This document shows, piece after piece, positions 11,898 to 24,509 of a DNA stretch of 64,000 bases. The stretch's first letter is position 1; each line of letters opens with the position of its first letter. Both the position numbers and the translations under genes were made by a program. The notes beneath the pieces were generated by a model. That model did no database searches and was not told the DNA's origin. It was given only the letters and a program-made list of their open reading frames with translations. The DNA is from Piper betle. Taxonomy: Eukaryota > Streptophyta > Magnoliopsida > Piperales > Piperaceae. Where the stretch lies: contig JAURVB010003210.1 in the NCBI GenBank assembly GCA_033002965.1, positions 62,001 through 126,000 on the forward strand, given 5' to 3'.

Positions 11898-12982
11898 ATG
11901 GCCAAAGAGCAGCAGCAACTTCCTACTAACATCACCTTCAAACAAATCTGCTACTTCCTCCATGTTCTATCATCCTTTTCAACCATCTCCTCCTTCCACC
12001 GGTCTCGCTACTCCTACCAATGCAATGCAGAGAGCTCCCATGCTGACGGAGCCATCTTCCATCCATCATCAACCTCCTCTCCTTCCCTCAAGCATGGAAC
12101 CACCTCCGTTTCTCAGGCGACCCGCCGGCAAAGCTCCTAAAAATTGCTGTCTTCTTCAAGAAGTGGCCCCGACGGGACCAAGCTGGGGGGATGGAGAGGC
12201 ACGCCATGACCCTCCTCCTCGGCCTGGCCAAGAAAGGCCATGAGCTTCACATCTTCACCAACTCTGATCCCCCAACTTGTCCACCACCTTCCCGACCTAC
12301 CCTTTCGCCAACCTCAAGTTTCATCTCTGTGAGCCTACTACAGCGGGTCATCTCGACCAAGCTCGATCTGTTCCAGACCCAGAACTCCACCGGGAAGCCA
12401 TTCGACGTCGTCCACTTGGAAAGCGTCGCTCTTTTACACACCAGAGCTTGGAATATCACCTCCATGGTGGCCTCTTGGCATGGCATTACGTACGAGACCA
12501 TCGACTCCGACATCGCCCAGGAGCAACTCCGGCCAACGGCGCTAACAGCGTCGACGAGGTGAGGTTCTTCCACATATACGCCCACCACAAAGCCACCAGC
12601 GACCAGGTCGGCGACGTGCTCCGGCGGGTCTACATGCTCCCCGCCGCCCAAGTCCACGTCATCCTCAACGGCGTCGACGAGGACGTCTTCCGGCCGGACC
12701 GCCGGCGAGGGAGGCCTTCCGGCTCAAGCTCGAAGTGCCGGACTTGGCCATGGTCGTCGGCATGGCCGGGCGGCTGGTGAAGGAGGCGGTGTACAGGGTG
12801 GTGGGGGATGGGAGAGGTGTGATGGAGAAGATGGAAGCGGCGGCGATGGAGAGGGGTTGAAGCTCTTCACTGCTGCAAAAATGGTGGCCGCTTATGAGAG
12901 GCTCTTTCTGTGCATATCTGAGCAAGACGGTGGGGAAGCCTCTTCGGACTACTGCAGCTATCGGTCGTCATCTGGGATCTGA
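11898..12982 (+). pseudogene. GT-B (GT4-type) glycosyltransferase pseudogene, internal deletion
   Basis: Translated pieces in shifting frames follow a plant GT4-type glycosyltransferase. In order they are PPLLPSSMEPPPFLRR, LLKIAVFFKKWP then GGMERHAMTLLLGLAKKGHE (N-terminal Rossmann fold and acceptor loop), FPTYPFANLKFHL, GKPFDVVHLESVALLHTRAW, SWHGITYETIDSDI, FFHIYAHHKATSDQVGDVLRR, VHVILNGVDEDVF and VVGMAGRLVK. The sequence then jumps straight to VYRVVGDGRGVMEKME and KLFTAAKMVAAYERLFLCIS near the normal C-terminus. The donor-nucleotide half of the GT-B fold, probably over 150 residues, is therefore missing. At least four frameshifts lie near 12000, 12140, 12290 and 12855. It cannot encode an active enzyme. 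The substrate is unknown. Confidence 0.75.
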
Positions 12983-13890
12983 TCACTGCTTACCAGGGAA
13001 TAGGTATTGAGCAAACATCAACTTCGAGAATATTGTGATCCATATTGAAACTTCGCATCATCGTAAACATGTTTCCGCGAGGATGCGCACATCTAGTAGA
13101 TTAGAAACCAAATTGCAATAGAGTATTACAATGGCTCCTCTTATAAAGTCTGGTTAATACGTGTCTTAACGACACTTCAAGAAAACACAAAATATGAGAA
13201 TCCTTGAAGGCTGTACGGCTACAAGGTTATTAAATCTCCAAGACGGGACTCCAGGCTTAGCCACTTCTGTAGACATGTCTGTCCATAACCTACTTCCTGT
13301 TGACAACAAATGTAGAGTTAAGATGCCCTAAAAAGGTTAGCAACCATCGAGGGATAGAAAAAATGCCCAACGAGAACACAGATAAGGTTACGAAAATGAA
13401 AGAAAATATATGTAAATGTTCAAATTGACTTCTATAATCGCATCTCCATAGAATAACTTCCTCCCACATTCTACTTTTCCAAAATTAGCTGCTACGAAAG
13501 TAAATATTAAACCCCTCACAAAATGGTTAAACAAAGCGTATGGGAAGTGCTTAGTCTTAAATAATAGTGTTCAATACAAATAGTGTGTTCAATCTTCTTC
13601 TCGTCATGTAATGAAAAAACCGAAAACACCATAAGATTGTAATGTGCAGGAAGCACAACCTAGAATGCCTTGCAGCTTCTTTATCAAAAGGGAAAAGAAA
13701 AATTATATTTTCTACTTGATATGGGAGTTAGGCTAAATGTAATCCAACAATGGACAAAAAATATTATGAGCTACTAATATAAATATAATAATAAGAATCA
13801 TACCGTACTATTAGAGAGGCAATGCACTGCTTCGCAGGTATTATGTTCTAGTAATAAAAAGACCCTGGATACAGACGAAAAGACCCGCAC
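12983..13890. other. Intergenic or 3' untranslated DNA
   Basis: No coding signature. The stretch lies between two convergent genes and probably includes the 3' untranslated region of the minus-strand gene at 13891-16127. Confidence 0.35.
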
Positions 13891-16127
13891 TTAAGAACAA
13901 TCTAAAAACCATAGACTTAACCGAACATTTTTCTCTCTCATGTTAAATGCAGTACCTGACCAGAAATTTCCTCTAGGACTGCCTCCATCAGAAACATCTT
14001 CCCCGCTCCCCTTTTGAAACTGAAAAATTTTTTCCAGAAGCTATCATAGAAAAGTGGCTCGTGAACATAGAAATAGACCGGTTAATATAATAGTATCAAA
14101 CCAATCACTCACAGTAGTAGTTCTCGGATATTCTTCAGCAGCTGAGGACTCAATATAGTCATCTCGACCTCCATAATGAACAGATGAGCCAAGAAAAGTA
14201 TGTTCGGCCACTTTATTTGGGTATAAACCAAGGTTCTTATCAGACAACACCCCACCTTCTCTCTCATTATATTGTGAGGATTCATCTACGAAAAAACAAG
14301 ATAGACATTTTTGCATGATAAACAAAAATGGATCTAAAAAGAAAAGATCAACAAATTCTAGTAGCCTAATACCTCCAGTGGTGATCATATATAAAAAAGT
14401 ACTGGCGACCAAGAAAATGAAACCACTGATTTATGGAAGATATATTCGGCATTTAAAACACTAAATTGGGCTTTCACAACAGAAAGATATATTACCTTGA
14501 CACAAACAACCAAAACAAACTTTTTCTACAGTGATTGATGTCCCCAAAAAACGAAGTAATAGTTCATTTTCACCTCCATATGGAAAACTGCTAAAATAAA
14601 TTTAGTAAAGAAGCATGCCATCAGAAGTGACAGATAATTATGGGAGGAAGGGGAGACTGTAAAAATGCAAATTTTTAAAATCATGTGTCAATGAAATTGT
14701 TTATTCAGACTACAATGAAACAAGCTTACATGTTACAACTATAACATGCAAAATATTAGACACAATCCAGTGTTTGTTTGTTATAAATGTAAACATGAGG
14801 AAAACAGAAGTCTAAGCCCAAAATTGACTACATTGATGTCTATATGAACCATGAAAGAACCAGATACGCAGTCTCAAAGGTATCGCATCGATTTTAGGAA
14901 TTTCAAGATGAGGTTCCTAGCATAAAATCTCCCGAAATTTAGCTTAATAAACAAGTATCCAAAATGATTTCACGTGGGGACAAAATGATCTAAACTAAGC
15001 ATATTGAGAAGAAGTCACACGGACAATTATAATCAGATCAGATTCTCATATTAGTAATGTAGCTATAATGAACAACTAGCTTTCGGGTTTGATCTAGAAG
15101 CTAGATACAAAAAAAATTTAAGCAAGAACTGTAATACCCAGAAGTTAGTCAGCATTTATAAGCTGGATTAAACAAGTCAAATTTGCAGTAAAATAAAAAA
15201 CCCTTGAGAATACTAGCCAAACTTCACCTGACCACAACAATCAAAGATTCAGCTTCGATCAACAAAAACCAATGCATCAATCACTTTTACTGCTGAACAA
15301 AGTTGGTTTATCAAACAGACAAAAAATTATCACCTGCCAACGCTTTTTTCGGTTGCCACGAAGGCTTGGTTTCCCAAGAACCAGAAGGATAAATCCCCCT
15401 CGTAACACCCTGTGCACACCCAAAAAATAAAGTTGAACATTAAAAAAAACACAGATATAATAACAAGATTGTACCATGTATGTCACTCAGACATCGCATA
15501 AACCAATACTGCAAGTAGGATGATACTCAAAACTAACCAAAACAGCACCATCCATACAAACAATCCGTAATAATCAAACAAATTCACAAATGCGCATGAT
15601 TCACATCATTTCAATTGCACATAACACCACCAACAGAAATCATCAAACACAAACAAATGGAAGGATCAGGTTACTATTTTTTCACAATCAAATCATCCAA
15701 AAATAAAACAACAGCAACAACAGCGTCCGAACTATACAACTATGCATGATTTAGACGATTCAATGGCATAAAACACTACCAACATCAACCAGCAAACACA
15801 AACAAGTGGTAAGAATCTGAAAGTACTTTTTTCTCGTAATCAATTTCACAAAGAACAAGACAATAACAACAACAACAACAACAACAAAAGCGTCCGAAGA
15901 AAGCCAACCCTATGAGTCGGAGCGTTGAAGATGGACTCGAAGATCCCACCGGAGGACGCGACCTCCGGTGCCGGCTTCCCAAATAGCTGAGCCACGATCG
16001 ACGAGGACGAAGAAGACGACCCCGCCTCCGCCTCCGCCTCCGCCGCCGCCGCCGCCGCCGCCGCCGCCTCCGTAGCCGGCGTGGCAACGGAGTTTGAATT
16101 GGATGGCGCCGGCTTCACACCCTCCAT
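13891..16127 (-). CDS. Plant-specific protein of unknown function (SSGGIF...GGRDDY...RGNFW family)
   Basis: Four exons were read on the minus strand: 16127-15909, 15409-15334, 14285-14113, 14019-13891. All junctions are GT-AG and stay in frame, giving about 165 residues. Exon 1 holds an alanine run, an EAEAEA stretch, a serine run, then IVAQLFGKPAPEVASSGGIF and ESIF. Exon 2 holds GIYPSGSWETKPSWQ. Exon 3 holds AEHTFLGSSVHYGGRDDY. Exon 4 holds GEDVSDGGSPRGNFWSG. I recall this order (LFG, SSGGIFxSIF, SS-YYGGxD, SRGNWWQG) from a small land-plant family (Arabidopsis At5g59080 and relatives) with no known function. Relatives end soon after GNWWxGSLYY, so the true last codons may lie in an exon I did not find; the TAA at 13891 is the read-through stop. 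Confidence 0.7.
16020..16072. repeat. CCG/CCT trinucleotide repeat inside exon 1
   Basis: A run of CCTCCG followed by CCGCCG units encodes the alanine and Glu-Ala run of the minus-strand protein. It is likely to vary in length between individuals. Confidence 0.7.
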
Positions 16128-17504
16128 CGCTCCTCAATCTTCCCCCGCCAACACTTCGCCGTCACCAAATCCCGAGAGTCAAAAAATCTCCGATTTGGGG
16201 ATCTCCGCCGCTTACTCAGCCGCGGGATCGTCGGGAAATTCTCGATCCGGCTACAAGCGCCGGCAGGTTCGCCGGCGCCTATTAATGCGCAAACGCCGGA
16301 TTCCAGGACGCACCGGATTGAAGCCACGTGGTATATTCTTGGCCGTTGGATTTGACCTATGGATCCCAAAAAGGATAAGAACGGAATAAAAAATTACATC
16401 GACGGATTCGGCCTTAGTGGCGGGAAACGGAGCTTATCCGGTTGGCGGGACCCGCCTCCCATAAACGTGGGGCCCTGCCCTCTCTGGATTTATCATTTAC
16501 CTCTATTATTATAAAATCATATTATATATATATATATATAAATATATACATAGTCTAATGGTAAAATATTAATTAATTAATATACATAAAACAAGAAAAA
16601 TGTAATTCATGCACTGAAGTTCGTGATGGTGTCCCTGTGGTCATCGGCTATTAAAATTACTAGGGATAGATGTCTAGTTTAAACTCTGATATTATAAATA
16701 AATCTTAATTAAATAAATAAAAATTATAATAATATTATTTTTAATTTATTTTGATTTAATTGGTTGAATGATCTACTACATTTCTTTTCATCAAAATGTG
16801 ACTTTTAATTTTTTTTCATTAACAATAGTTGACTAGAATAGAGGGAAACGATGAACAATATTTTTAAAATATAATTGTTCACTCCGCGTCAACTTCATAA
16901 CTAGCCTATTGATAAAAATGTATATATGTAGTGGAGCGGTGGAGGGCAGTAAGGGGGAGACATGGACGGTCTAGATTAAAATTTGAGATAGAAAAATTTT
17001 TCTGCCCTTTAAAAAATTTTCCTTATATATATAATTTGAAGGGGTCAGTACAAGACAACTAGACATCCAGCCTTATACTCCAACTCGATCGTTGCCTTAA
17101 TTTAAATTAAGAAGGGAATAAAAAATTAATTTTAAAAGAAAAGCTAAAGTTCTATTAAGTATCTCTACGTACGTACGTACACGTTGTCGGAAGACTCTCA
17201 ACACATCTATCCTCTTCTTCCCTACGACTTCTTTCTACATCGATCTTCCCCTGCATGCCATTCCATTGTTTTTTATATGGAGTAAGAAACGATATTGCAA
17301 GAAAGGAGGGCACAAGATCACATGCAATTCACTGATTTCCTCATCTTAAAGAACAAGATCTTATAAAGTATAGGTGGAGACATGGTTAAGTGGGAAGGAA
17401 TTGGAGTGACTCTCTTCGCTTTTGCTATACCACCTAACATGATCGATACTATACATGCTTTCTGGAATTAAACACTCACGTAAAGCGATATGTCAGAGTA
17501 AAAA
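16128..17504. other. Upstream region of the minus-strand gene and intergenic DNA
   Basis: The first 300 bases are GC-rich and likely promoter and leader. Beyond about 16500 the DNA is AT-rich, with TA and ACGT microsatellites near 16527 and 17168. No gene was seen. Confidence 0.35.
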
Positions 17505-19185
17505 ATGCAGCATGAATTTGGATCGAACACCCATTTCAAGTGGGAGAACTACATACACTTGGTATAGATCATGAATATACTTGGTACAGATGAATATACA
17601 TGGTATCGCTGATCTCTTTTTATGACGTTCTCGGTCTTAATTGATAACGCTTGAGTCTGATATACATATATTGATCTGGTTCATTATTTCATATATTACA
17701 CGTATGTGAGTCAATTGTTAGTTTGTAGATGGTTATCTTATATCGACTGCTGTACACAAAAAACATTTTCACAATACCAAAAAAAACAAAACAAATAACG
17801 CCCAGTATTCGATGTAATATGTGGAGACTAGAGAGGGTATATAATTTATACACAAATTACATATGATGTATGAGTTCCACAGTACAATGTTATCCATATA
17901 TCTACCTTCTCTTTTAAAGCACCTCAATTGTAGGTTTTTTACCCATAAAATACTATATACAAAAATAATATCAAATATTCTTGTAACAAGAAAACTTTTA
18001 ACAAATAATACTTTAAGATTTTATGATCCTTTCAATCAACTAAATTACACCTGAATCTATAATGAAATATTCTTAAAATATAATTAATTATAGTTTAGAT
18101 AAATAATACAAACTTTTATGTTATCACTTATATTCATTTAATTTACTAACTAATATAATCCCATAAGTATGACAAGGTACGATCTTTTATATATATATAT
18201 ATAATAAATTTGAACAGTAATCCCACAAAGTTTCTGCACAAAAGGTACACGAGTTTGAGTTTTGAGTTCAAACATGGGTTAAGGATTTAGTGTAGCATTT
18301 ATTATAGCAAACTCGTTGTAGTATTTATTTGATTAATTTTAATCTTTTTAATTTATGGTATTTAAAAATTAAATTATAATAATTAAGTTAATCTCTTTCA
18401 ATTAAGAAAATTTAAACCAATCTTACAAATGTTACAGCAAGTTTGCAGTATCATTAACAAATCTCCGGTCTCAAATAAGACATATCCATTTACTTTGCTC
18501 TTGTGAGGTACACTTATTGTCATCATTAAGCTTAGTGCATTAATTATAAATAGGTTAAGAATTAATGTTGTGAGTAGGGCTCAGCACGAGTCGAGTCATG
18601 TCAATTTTTTCCAACTTAAATTTGCCTCATTTGATAAACGAATTGAAGTTCGAATTATATTATTCGAGTCGAGCTATTTTAGTTCAAGTTTGAGTTAAGC
18701 CTAATCATGTTCGAGTCGATCAACAGTCTTGTTCGAGTTTCATAACCATAAGTGTGAAGATATAGTTTATTCTCTATTATACAATATTTTTATTTTTATT
18801 TTTTTATAAAAATGTAAATGATATTCTTCATAATTGATAGTCATATTATACCTATTAGATTGTTTTGAATCAATTATTTTTATACCAAATTATCATTTTT
18901 AATGCTATATTATCTATATATTGTTAAACACAAAATAATAAAGATTATTGTTAGACATTAAGTCGATTCCAGACGAGTTTTAAGCCGAATTAAATTTTTC
19001 GAGTCAAATTAAGTTGAGTTTGATATAAATCGAAACTAACTCTATTATTATAATCGAGTTAAATCAACTTTTAAGGATTGTGTTTCAAATCAAACTTAAA
19101 ATTATCAAGTTCGAGTTGAATAAAGTCGAGCTACAAAAACTCGCGAGTTAGCTCCCTCTACCCCGTGAGAAACTACTAATTGCAG
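17505..19185. repeat. Dispersed repeat R1, copy A (contains a TCGAG-rich hAT-like segment)
   Basis: This stretch aligns by eye with 26518-27835: GCATGAATTTGGATCGAA, CCCATTTCAAGTGGGAGAAC, TACATGGTATCGCTGATCTC, GCCCAGTATTCGATGTAATA, then a segment opening TAGGGCTCAGCACGAGTCGA and closing near 19165 with TCGCGAGTTAGCTC. The inner segment resembles the other TCGAG-rich hAT-like elements. Similarity is high but with many small differences, so the duplication is old. Confidence 0.65.
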
Positions 19186-19327
19186 GTTTTATACGGGAAG
19201 AGCAGTGCATTAATTGATTGAATTATAATATTCTAGAGTATGCAATTAAGCAATAGAAAATAATTAATTGGATACTCTAGAATATCATAAGTCAATTACA
19301 TTAATGCATTGCTCTTCCCCGTAAAAC
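19186..19327. repeat. 142-bp fold-back element (MITE-like hairpin)
   Basis: The left arm GTTTTATACGGGAAGAGCAG is the near-exact inverse of the right arm ending CTCTTCCCCGTAAAAC. Pairing continues inward through TGCATTAAT and ATATTCTAGAGTAT almost to the centre, so the whole element can form one long hairpin. No target duplication is clear. The left arm alone recurs at the same relative site in repeat R1 copy B (27836-27862), so the insertion came before that duplication. Confidence 0.7.
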
Positions 19328-19750
19328 ACTTAAGTTCATTTTTCACCGAGTAGATGATGATGAAGTAAAATAGTTTGATTGCTTGGTCAACACTCGGTAC
19401 GCAAAGTCGAGAACTTTCAACATCAGTGCTAGCCAAAGTCAAGAACATCATAATCTAGATTCCAAACTAAAAGTCCAATTAATTATAATGAACGCTTGAT
19501 TTTGCAAAGATGTGCAATTTGTATGTAATCACAACAAAATGTAAATGCTCATGTTTTCATTTTTCTCCCGTACTATACGTTATGAGCTGGTCAATAATTG
19601 GGTGTGAACACACATTAATTAACTATAAGCTTCAAACACGTTATTCCATGCAAGAACAAACCATGAATCTGACGGAAATTCTATCGATTGAACCAATAAA
19701 AAATATATATGCACTGTGTAGTTATAAACACGGTTGATTAAAATCTGTAT

Positions 19751-19759
19751 CTATATATA
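19751..19759 (+). promoter_or_regulatory. TATA box of the cysteine-rich peptide gene
   Basis: CTATATATA lies about 50 bases before the ATG at 19804, leaving room for a short leader starting near 19783. It is the best TATA element in front of the open frame. Confidence 0.5.
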
Positions 19760-19803
19760 CACGAAGTCGAGCAACTTACTCACAAAGCCATTCAAGCATT
19801 GAG

Positions 19804-20195
19804 ATGGCCTTCTCTAAGTTGCATATGTTACTGTTTCTCATGTCCGCCCTTCTTCTCTCGTCTGCTGATCACTCACAAGTTGCGGGCCAGAAATCCACGG
19901 GACAGCTCCCATCTGTGAATTACCAACATCTTGAAAGTAGAAACTCATATAGACTTTCTCAATTACTTTCTCTAAACAGAATTTTTTGTGCGTTTCATGA
20001 ATCTATGTTTTCCTTGGTCATGCACTGAGTCATGAATATTATTGATGTTTTCATCAATTTATAGGGTTCGAAAGAATGATGGGTACGTTGGGAGTGATAT
20101 GCCAGTGTTGTAATGGAGAAGGTGGATGCCGAAGCAGCTGGGAAGGCAGCTGTGTAAGGCTGGAATGCGGCCCATGGAAGGCGTACCAACCTTGA
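19804..20195 (+). CDS. Small secreted six-cysteine peptide, two exons
   Basis: Exon 1 (19804-19936) and exon 2 (20065-20195) join in frame at GAAA|GTAGAA and ATAG|GG, giving an 87-residue protein. Residues 1 to about 26 form a signal peptide (MAFSKLHMLLFLMSALLLSS). The mature part is polar, then holds six cysteines at about 57, 59, 60, 66, 74 and 79 in the pattern C-x-CC-x5-C-x7-C-x4-C, ending in CGPWKAYQP. It should enter the secretory pathway and form three disulfides. I do not recognise a named family and propose no function. Both splice sites, the signal peptide and a TATA box support a real gene. It lies alone among repeats, just upstream of a KAS I pseudogene. Confidence 0.7.
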
Positions 20196-22186
20196 GGAAC
20201 TACTTTGGCGCTCGGAGATGATTACTAATGCTGCAAGTGATTTACTGGCTATAATAAGTTGTTGAGTATATTTAAGGTTGATACGGGCTATATTACCATA
20301 TGGAAAGAAAGTCCCGATAACTTTATATATACTCCATATCTTTTTGTGGGTAAATTTTTTTTTGTAGTGATGCATCAATTGAAAGCGGCCAATAATTAAT
20401 AAAAAAATTAATCACATCTCCTCTAAGTCAATTAGATTAATGTAAAATGTTCTTTCAAAAGCTGTTTTATAATCGCTTTACTAATTAGTTGTCTTCTAAT
20501 ATTAATGTTTGAACTTATAGTAAATGATATAATCTGAAAAATATATGTAGATCATATAAAAGGTACTAGAACATAGAATATTTTGTTAATTATCTTTGCA
20601 TGGGTGGAAGCAAGAAAAAAATGTCTCTTGTTAGACTTTTTCCCTTCTTTTCCTTATTCTCTCTTCCTAATGGTCTTAAAGAAAATGTCTGAAATAATAC
20701 TGCAAGATGATTTTGAATTGTTATACATTAATTGTCAAAGTAGCTCAAATCTTCTCTTTTCTATTAAAAAACTTAAATGTGATAATTCTTCAAACCTGGA
20801 CTCAAATGAGTGAAATTCTCATATTTTGTTGTACTATATATATATGCTACATGTTTAGTTAAGACTGACTTGTCTCCATGGAAAAAATTTTAAAAATTCA
20901 TTTTTTGGAAAAAAGTGAAAATCTTTTAGTTCGTTGCTCTCAAGCATAGTTTTAAAATTATTTGTTACTCCAAAAAACTCTTCAATTTGACTGTATTCCA
21001 TAGTTTTCCAAATCAAACTCCATAGATAATTTCATATTAAGTCACTGACTGATATTATCTTTCTAATAGATTAATTAAATTAATATTTTTAAAGAATATA
21101 AATTATAAATTTATTAATTTTAATTGTCGAAAGAGCAATATATATTAATTTCATACCATTATTTATTTACATACTTAAAAATTTAATATAAATGACTCCT
21201 AGTCAAGTTCAAGTTTTAATTAAACTATTATCTCAAATGAGCTACTTTTGAGCACTTAATTTTGATTTTCATTAAAAAAAAGACGCTTGTGTCTATTCTC
21301 CAATATTGGGTATCTAATTATATAATTTTTCTAAATCTTTAATCTGTTAACTTTTGTAGAGAGCTTAATAGTGGCTTATGATTTGGAATTAAATTAACAA
21401 GAGTATTCCAAATTTGAAGAGTTTTGTTTATGAACAATATTATCCCTAACTATTATTAGTTCTAATAGTGATTAACTCTAGATATATTATATTAGCTAAA
21501 ACAAAATATATTATATTAGCTATAACATATTATAGAAATTCTATAAGATTCGAGTGTTAATCTAATAGATTAGACAATTAGGTAAATTAAATAGAGGATA
21601 AGATAAGGATAAAAATAAATAGAAAGGTACAGATAAGGTTGTAATTCATAAAATAATGAGATATTCCTACGATTTCGTTCGAAAAGGTAGGAATAGGATG
21701 ATAAAAAAGAAGAATCAATATCACCATTCCTGTATTATAAACAAAAAAGTGCGAGAAGAATTAGAGCGGACACCAATTTGTGCCAAAGATACCAATATTA
21801 TTTACACCCCGAAAGAATTATCGCCCAATCTCCCTCCCTCGTAACACCTGATTCATTACGGTACGTAGCAGTTAAAGGTTGACATAATGTACATTCTCAA
21901 GTACAATATGTTTCTTGTTTCCTGATATTAATTTAGTTTAGTTCTAATCTCTTAACATTTCCTTTTCATTTTTTAATGTAATTCTCTCCATCTGAAACAA
22001 TTACTTGCGTGTTTCAACGCCATGTGTTGCGCTGCGCGGGAATGGAATAATCCGTGCATGCATTGCACTTACCAGAGAAGTAGCAATTTTCTTCTTGTTT
22101 GTTCTGTAATCGTGAATCATCTCTTGGCTCTAACTAGTTAGCGGGATTACTCTTCTAATTAGATGGAGATGAGATATATCACGTTT
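20196..22186. other. Intergenic AT-rich DNA
   Basis: No supported gene. About 20885-21240 resembles the dispersed repeat R2 (23745-24090 and 28370-28640), sharing blocks such as ATTTAATATAAATGACT and TCAAGTTCAAGTTTTAA. Confidence 0.4.
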
Positions 22187-23744
22187 CAATGAAACTGTCG
22201 CGGCCTACGTCCCCAACTTCTCGTCGGAGGGGTTCATCGACGGGAAGAACGAGAGGAGGATGGATGAATACGTTAAGTACTGCATCGTTAGCGGGAAGAA
22301 GGCGCTCCATAACGCTGAGCTCACTTCACTAACCAAGGTGATGAATAATACATTGGGATTAGGAAATACGATATTGCTAGCTAGCAGCTTTGCGCAATAA
22401 ACTTACAACATTAATTATCCATGTTGATTTTTAGATTGACAAGAGCCGAGCCGGTGTGGTTGTGGTTCAAGCGTTGGAGGGAGCGGTGTATTTGTGAAGA
22501 GCGTTCAGACATTGCAAGAGGAGGGCAATAGAAGATTGTCTCCCTTCTTCGTAACTAACTTTCCGTCTAGCTCGGGGTCTGCTAAACTGGCCATTGACAT
22601 TGGCTTCCAAGGACCCATTTACTCCATCATCACGGCTTGTGCTGCCTCTAACTACTGCATCCAAGCTGCTGCTAACCATATCCGAAAAGGGGTCGCCGAT
22701 CTGATGATCGCCGGCGGGTCTGAGGTCACCAACAGTCCAATTGCACTGGGTGGTTTTTGTGCTCTCCGCGCCTTGTCGAAAAGAAATGATGATCCTGCAG
22801 GAGCTTCAAAGCCATGGAGTAAAGATCGGGACGGCTTCGTCTTAGGTGAAGGCGCAGGATTGCTGGTATAATGTTTCTTTCCTGATTGGCAGCCTCTGAT
22901 TTGCCTGTTTAGCAACATTTTTGCATAAAAAATGCAATTGAAATGTAAGAGATCAGGCAATTAATAGTCCTGCATTTGGAATTGATTGGGAGGGGGATGT
23001 GGTAGGATTTTCCTCACCAAGGTCGACGATGACCTCTTTCCCCTTAGTTCATTGCTTGTTCCCCTGCTTCACTTTATTCATACCAGGATGAAATCTTATA
23101 CCATGAAATAATTAACGGAAAATGTTCATTGCATTAATAATGCTCGACGTCCTTCGCTACCCCAAAAAAAAAAAGAAAGAAAGAAGGAGCACTTGTATAT
23201 GCATGAATTTCTCTACGGTTATAAAATCGTAAGTATATTAAACGTAGATATATCATACTTTCCACCAACGCATGCCACTAGTCCACACCCAAGTAGGTTA
23301 TAGTTAAATTTTACGCTGGTGACGCCAAAAGAACTCTTCACAGTTAAATAAGACCAAGTACATATAATTGTAGGATAAAAATCTCAATAATGATATTAAT
23401 CTATGATCTTTAACTAAGCAAGGTATTTTTTGTAGTGCCTACATGATTTACAAGTACTCCTTTGGGTGTAGATATATGTGAGTTAAAAGTTCAACATTAT
23501 ATGTATTTATGGAAATTCAGGTATTGGAGAGTTTAGAGCATGCAATGAGACGAGATGCACCGATTATTGCAGAGTATTTAGGTGGGCTGTTACGTTTGAT
23601 GCTTACCATATGACTGATCCTCGACCTGATGGTCTTGGTGTCTCCTTATGCATTCAAAAGGGTCTCGATGACGCTGGGGTAGCACCGGAAGAGGTTGGAA
23701 TTTTCGCTTACACATATAGTCCATACTTTTTTAGAAAAAAATAC

Positions 23745-24090
23745 TTTAAAAGTTCAACCAATTCAACTCGACTCCGCAGTTTACCGAGTCAAATTTCACG
23801 GATGATTTCACACTGATTGATTTAGTAATTAAATCATCAAATTATGTTATAAAAATTGTCAAAACATATTAATTCTCTTTTAAATAATGTAAAAAATATT
23901 CTTAAATAATATAAATATATATTTATCAAGTTCGAGTGTCCAAAGGACAATACATACTAATTTCATATAATTTTCTATTTATATAATTAAAATTTTAATA
24001 AAAATGACTATGAGTTAACTTAGAGCTGACTCCAAGACGACTCCCCTCAATGACATGCCGAGTCGAGTCCGAATTTTGAGTTTTTAAACT
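23745..24090. repeat. Dispersed repeat R2, copy in the KAS I pseudogene intron
   Basis: This region resembles 28370-28640, about 26424-26505, and more weakly 20885-21240. Shared blocks include TTGATTTAGTAATTAAATCAT, TATTTATATAATTAAAA and GAGTCGAGTCCGAATTTTGA. No coding capacity or clear ends were seen. Confidence 0.45.
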
Positions 24091-24509
24091 ATGATTTATT
24101 CTTCTTCTTCAACCTTGTTATCAATTGTATTTTATGTTACCAATTATGATTCCATGTCTACGATATGTATGCGCAGAAATAACTTCATGCATGCAGTCCG
24201 TAGCATGAAACAGCTTGGAAGAAAATTTATATGATTATTGTGTTTTGAGAATATTAGTGTGTAGCTAACCATGTTTTCGATTATAATATAATAGTTAATT
24301 ACTATTCAAACCATCCCTATCAACATGGTAAGAGTCGAACCCTAATGTCTATATAACCGAAATTATGTTTGAACCCTAATGTCTATATAATCTAAATTAT
24401 GTTAACACAGTCTTGAACTGTATTTATAACCTTTAATTATATTATCAGGTTAATTACATAAATGCACACGGGACATAAACTATGGCCGGCGACCTTGCTG
24501 AGGTGAAAG

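Noticed and set aside
15785..16087. Poly-arginine frame on the minus strand
   Set aside because: It is the out-of-frame reading of the CCG tract whose correct frame encodes the alanine run of the 13891-16127 gene.
21656..21844. Possible organellar insert, from the run of lysine-rich codons
   Set aside because: I could not match it to a plastid or mitochondrial gene or tRNA; composition alone is not evidence.
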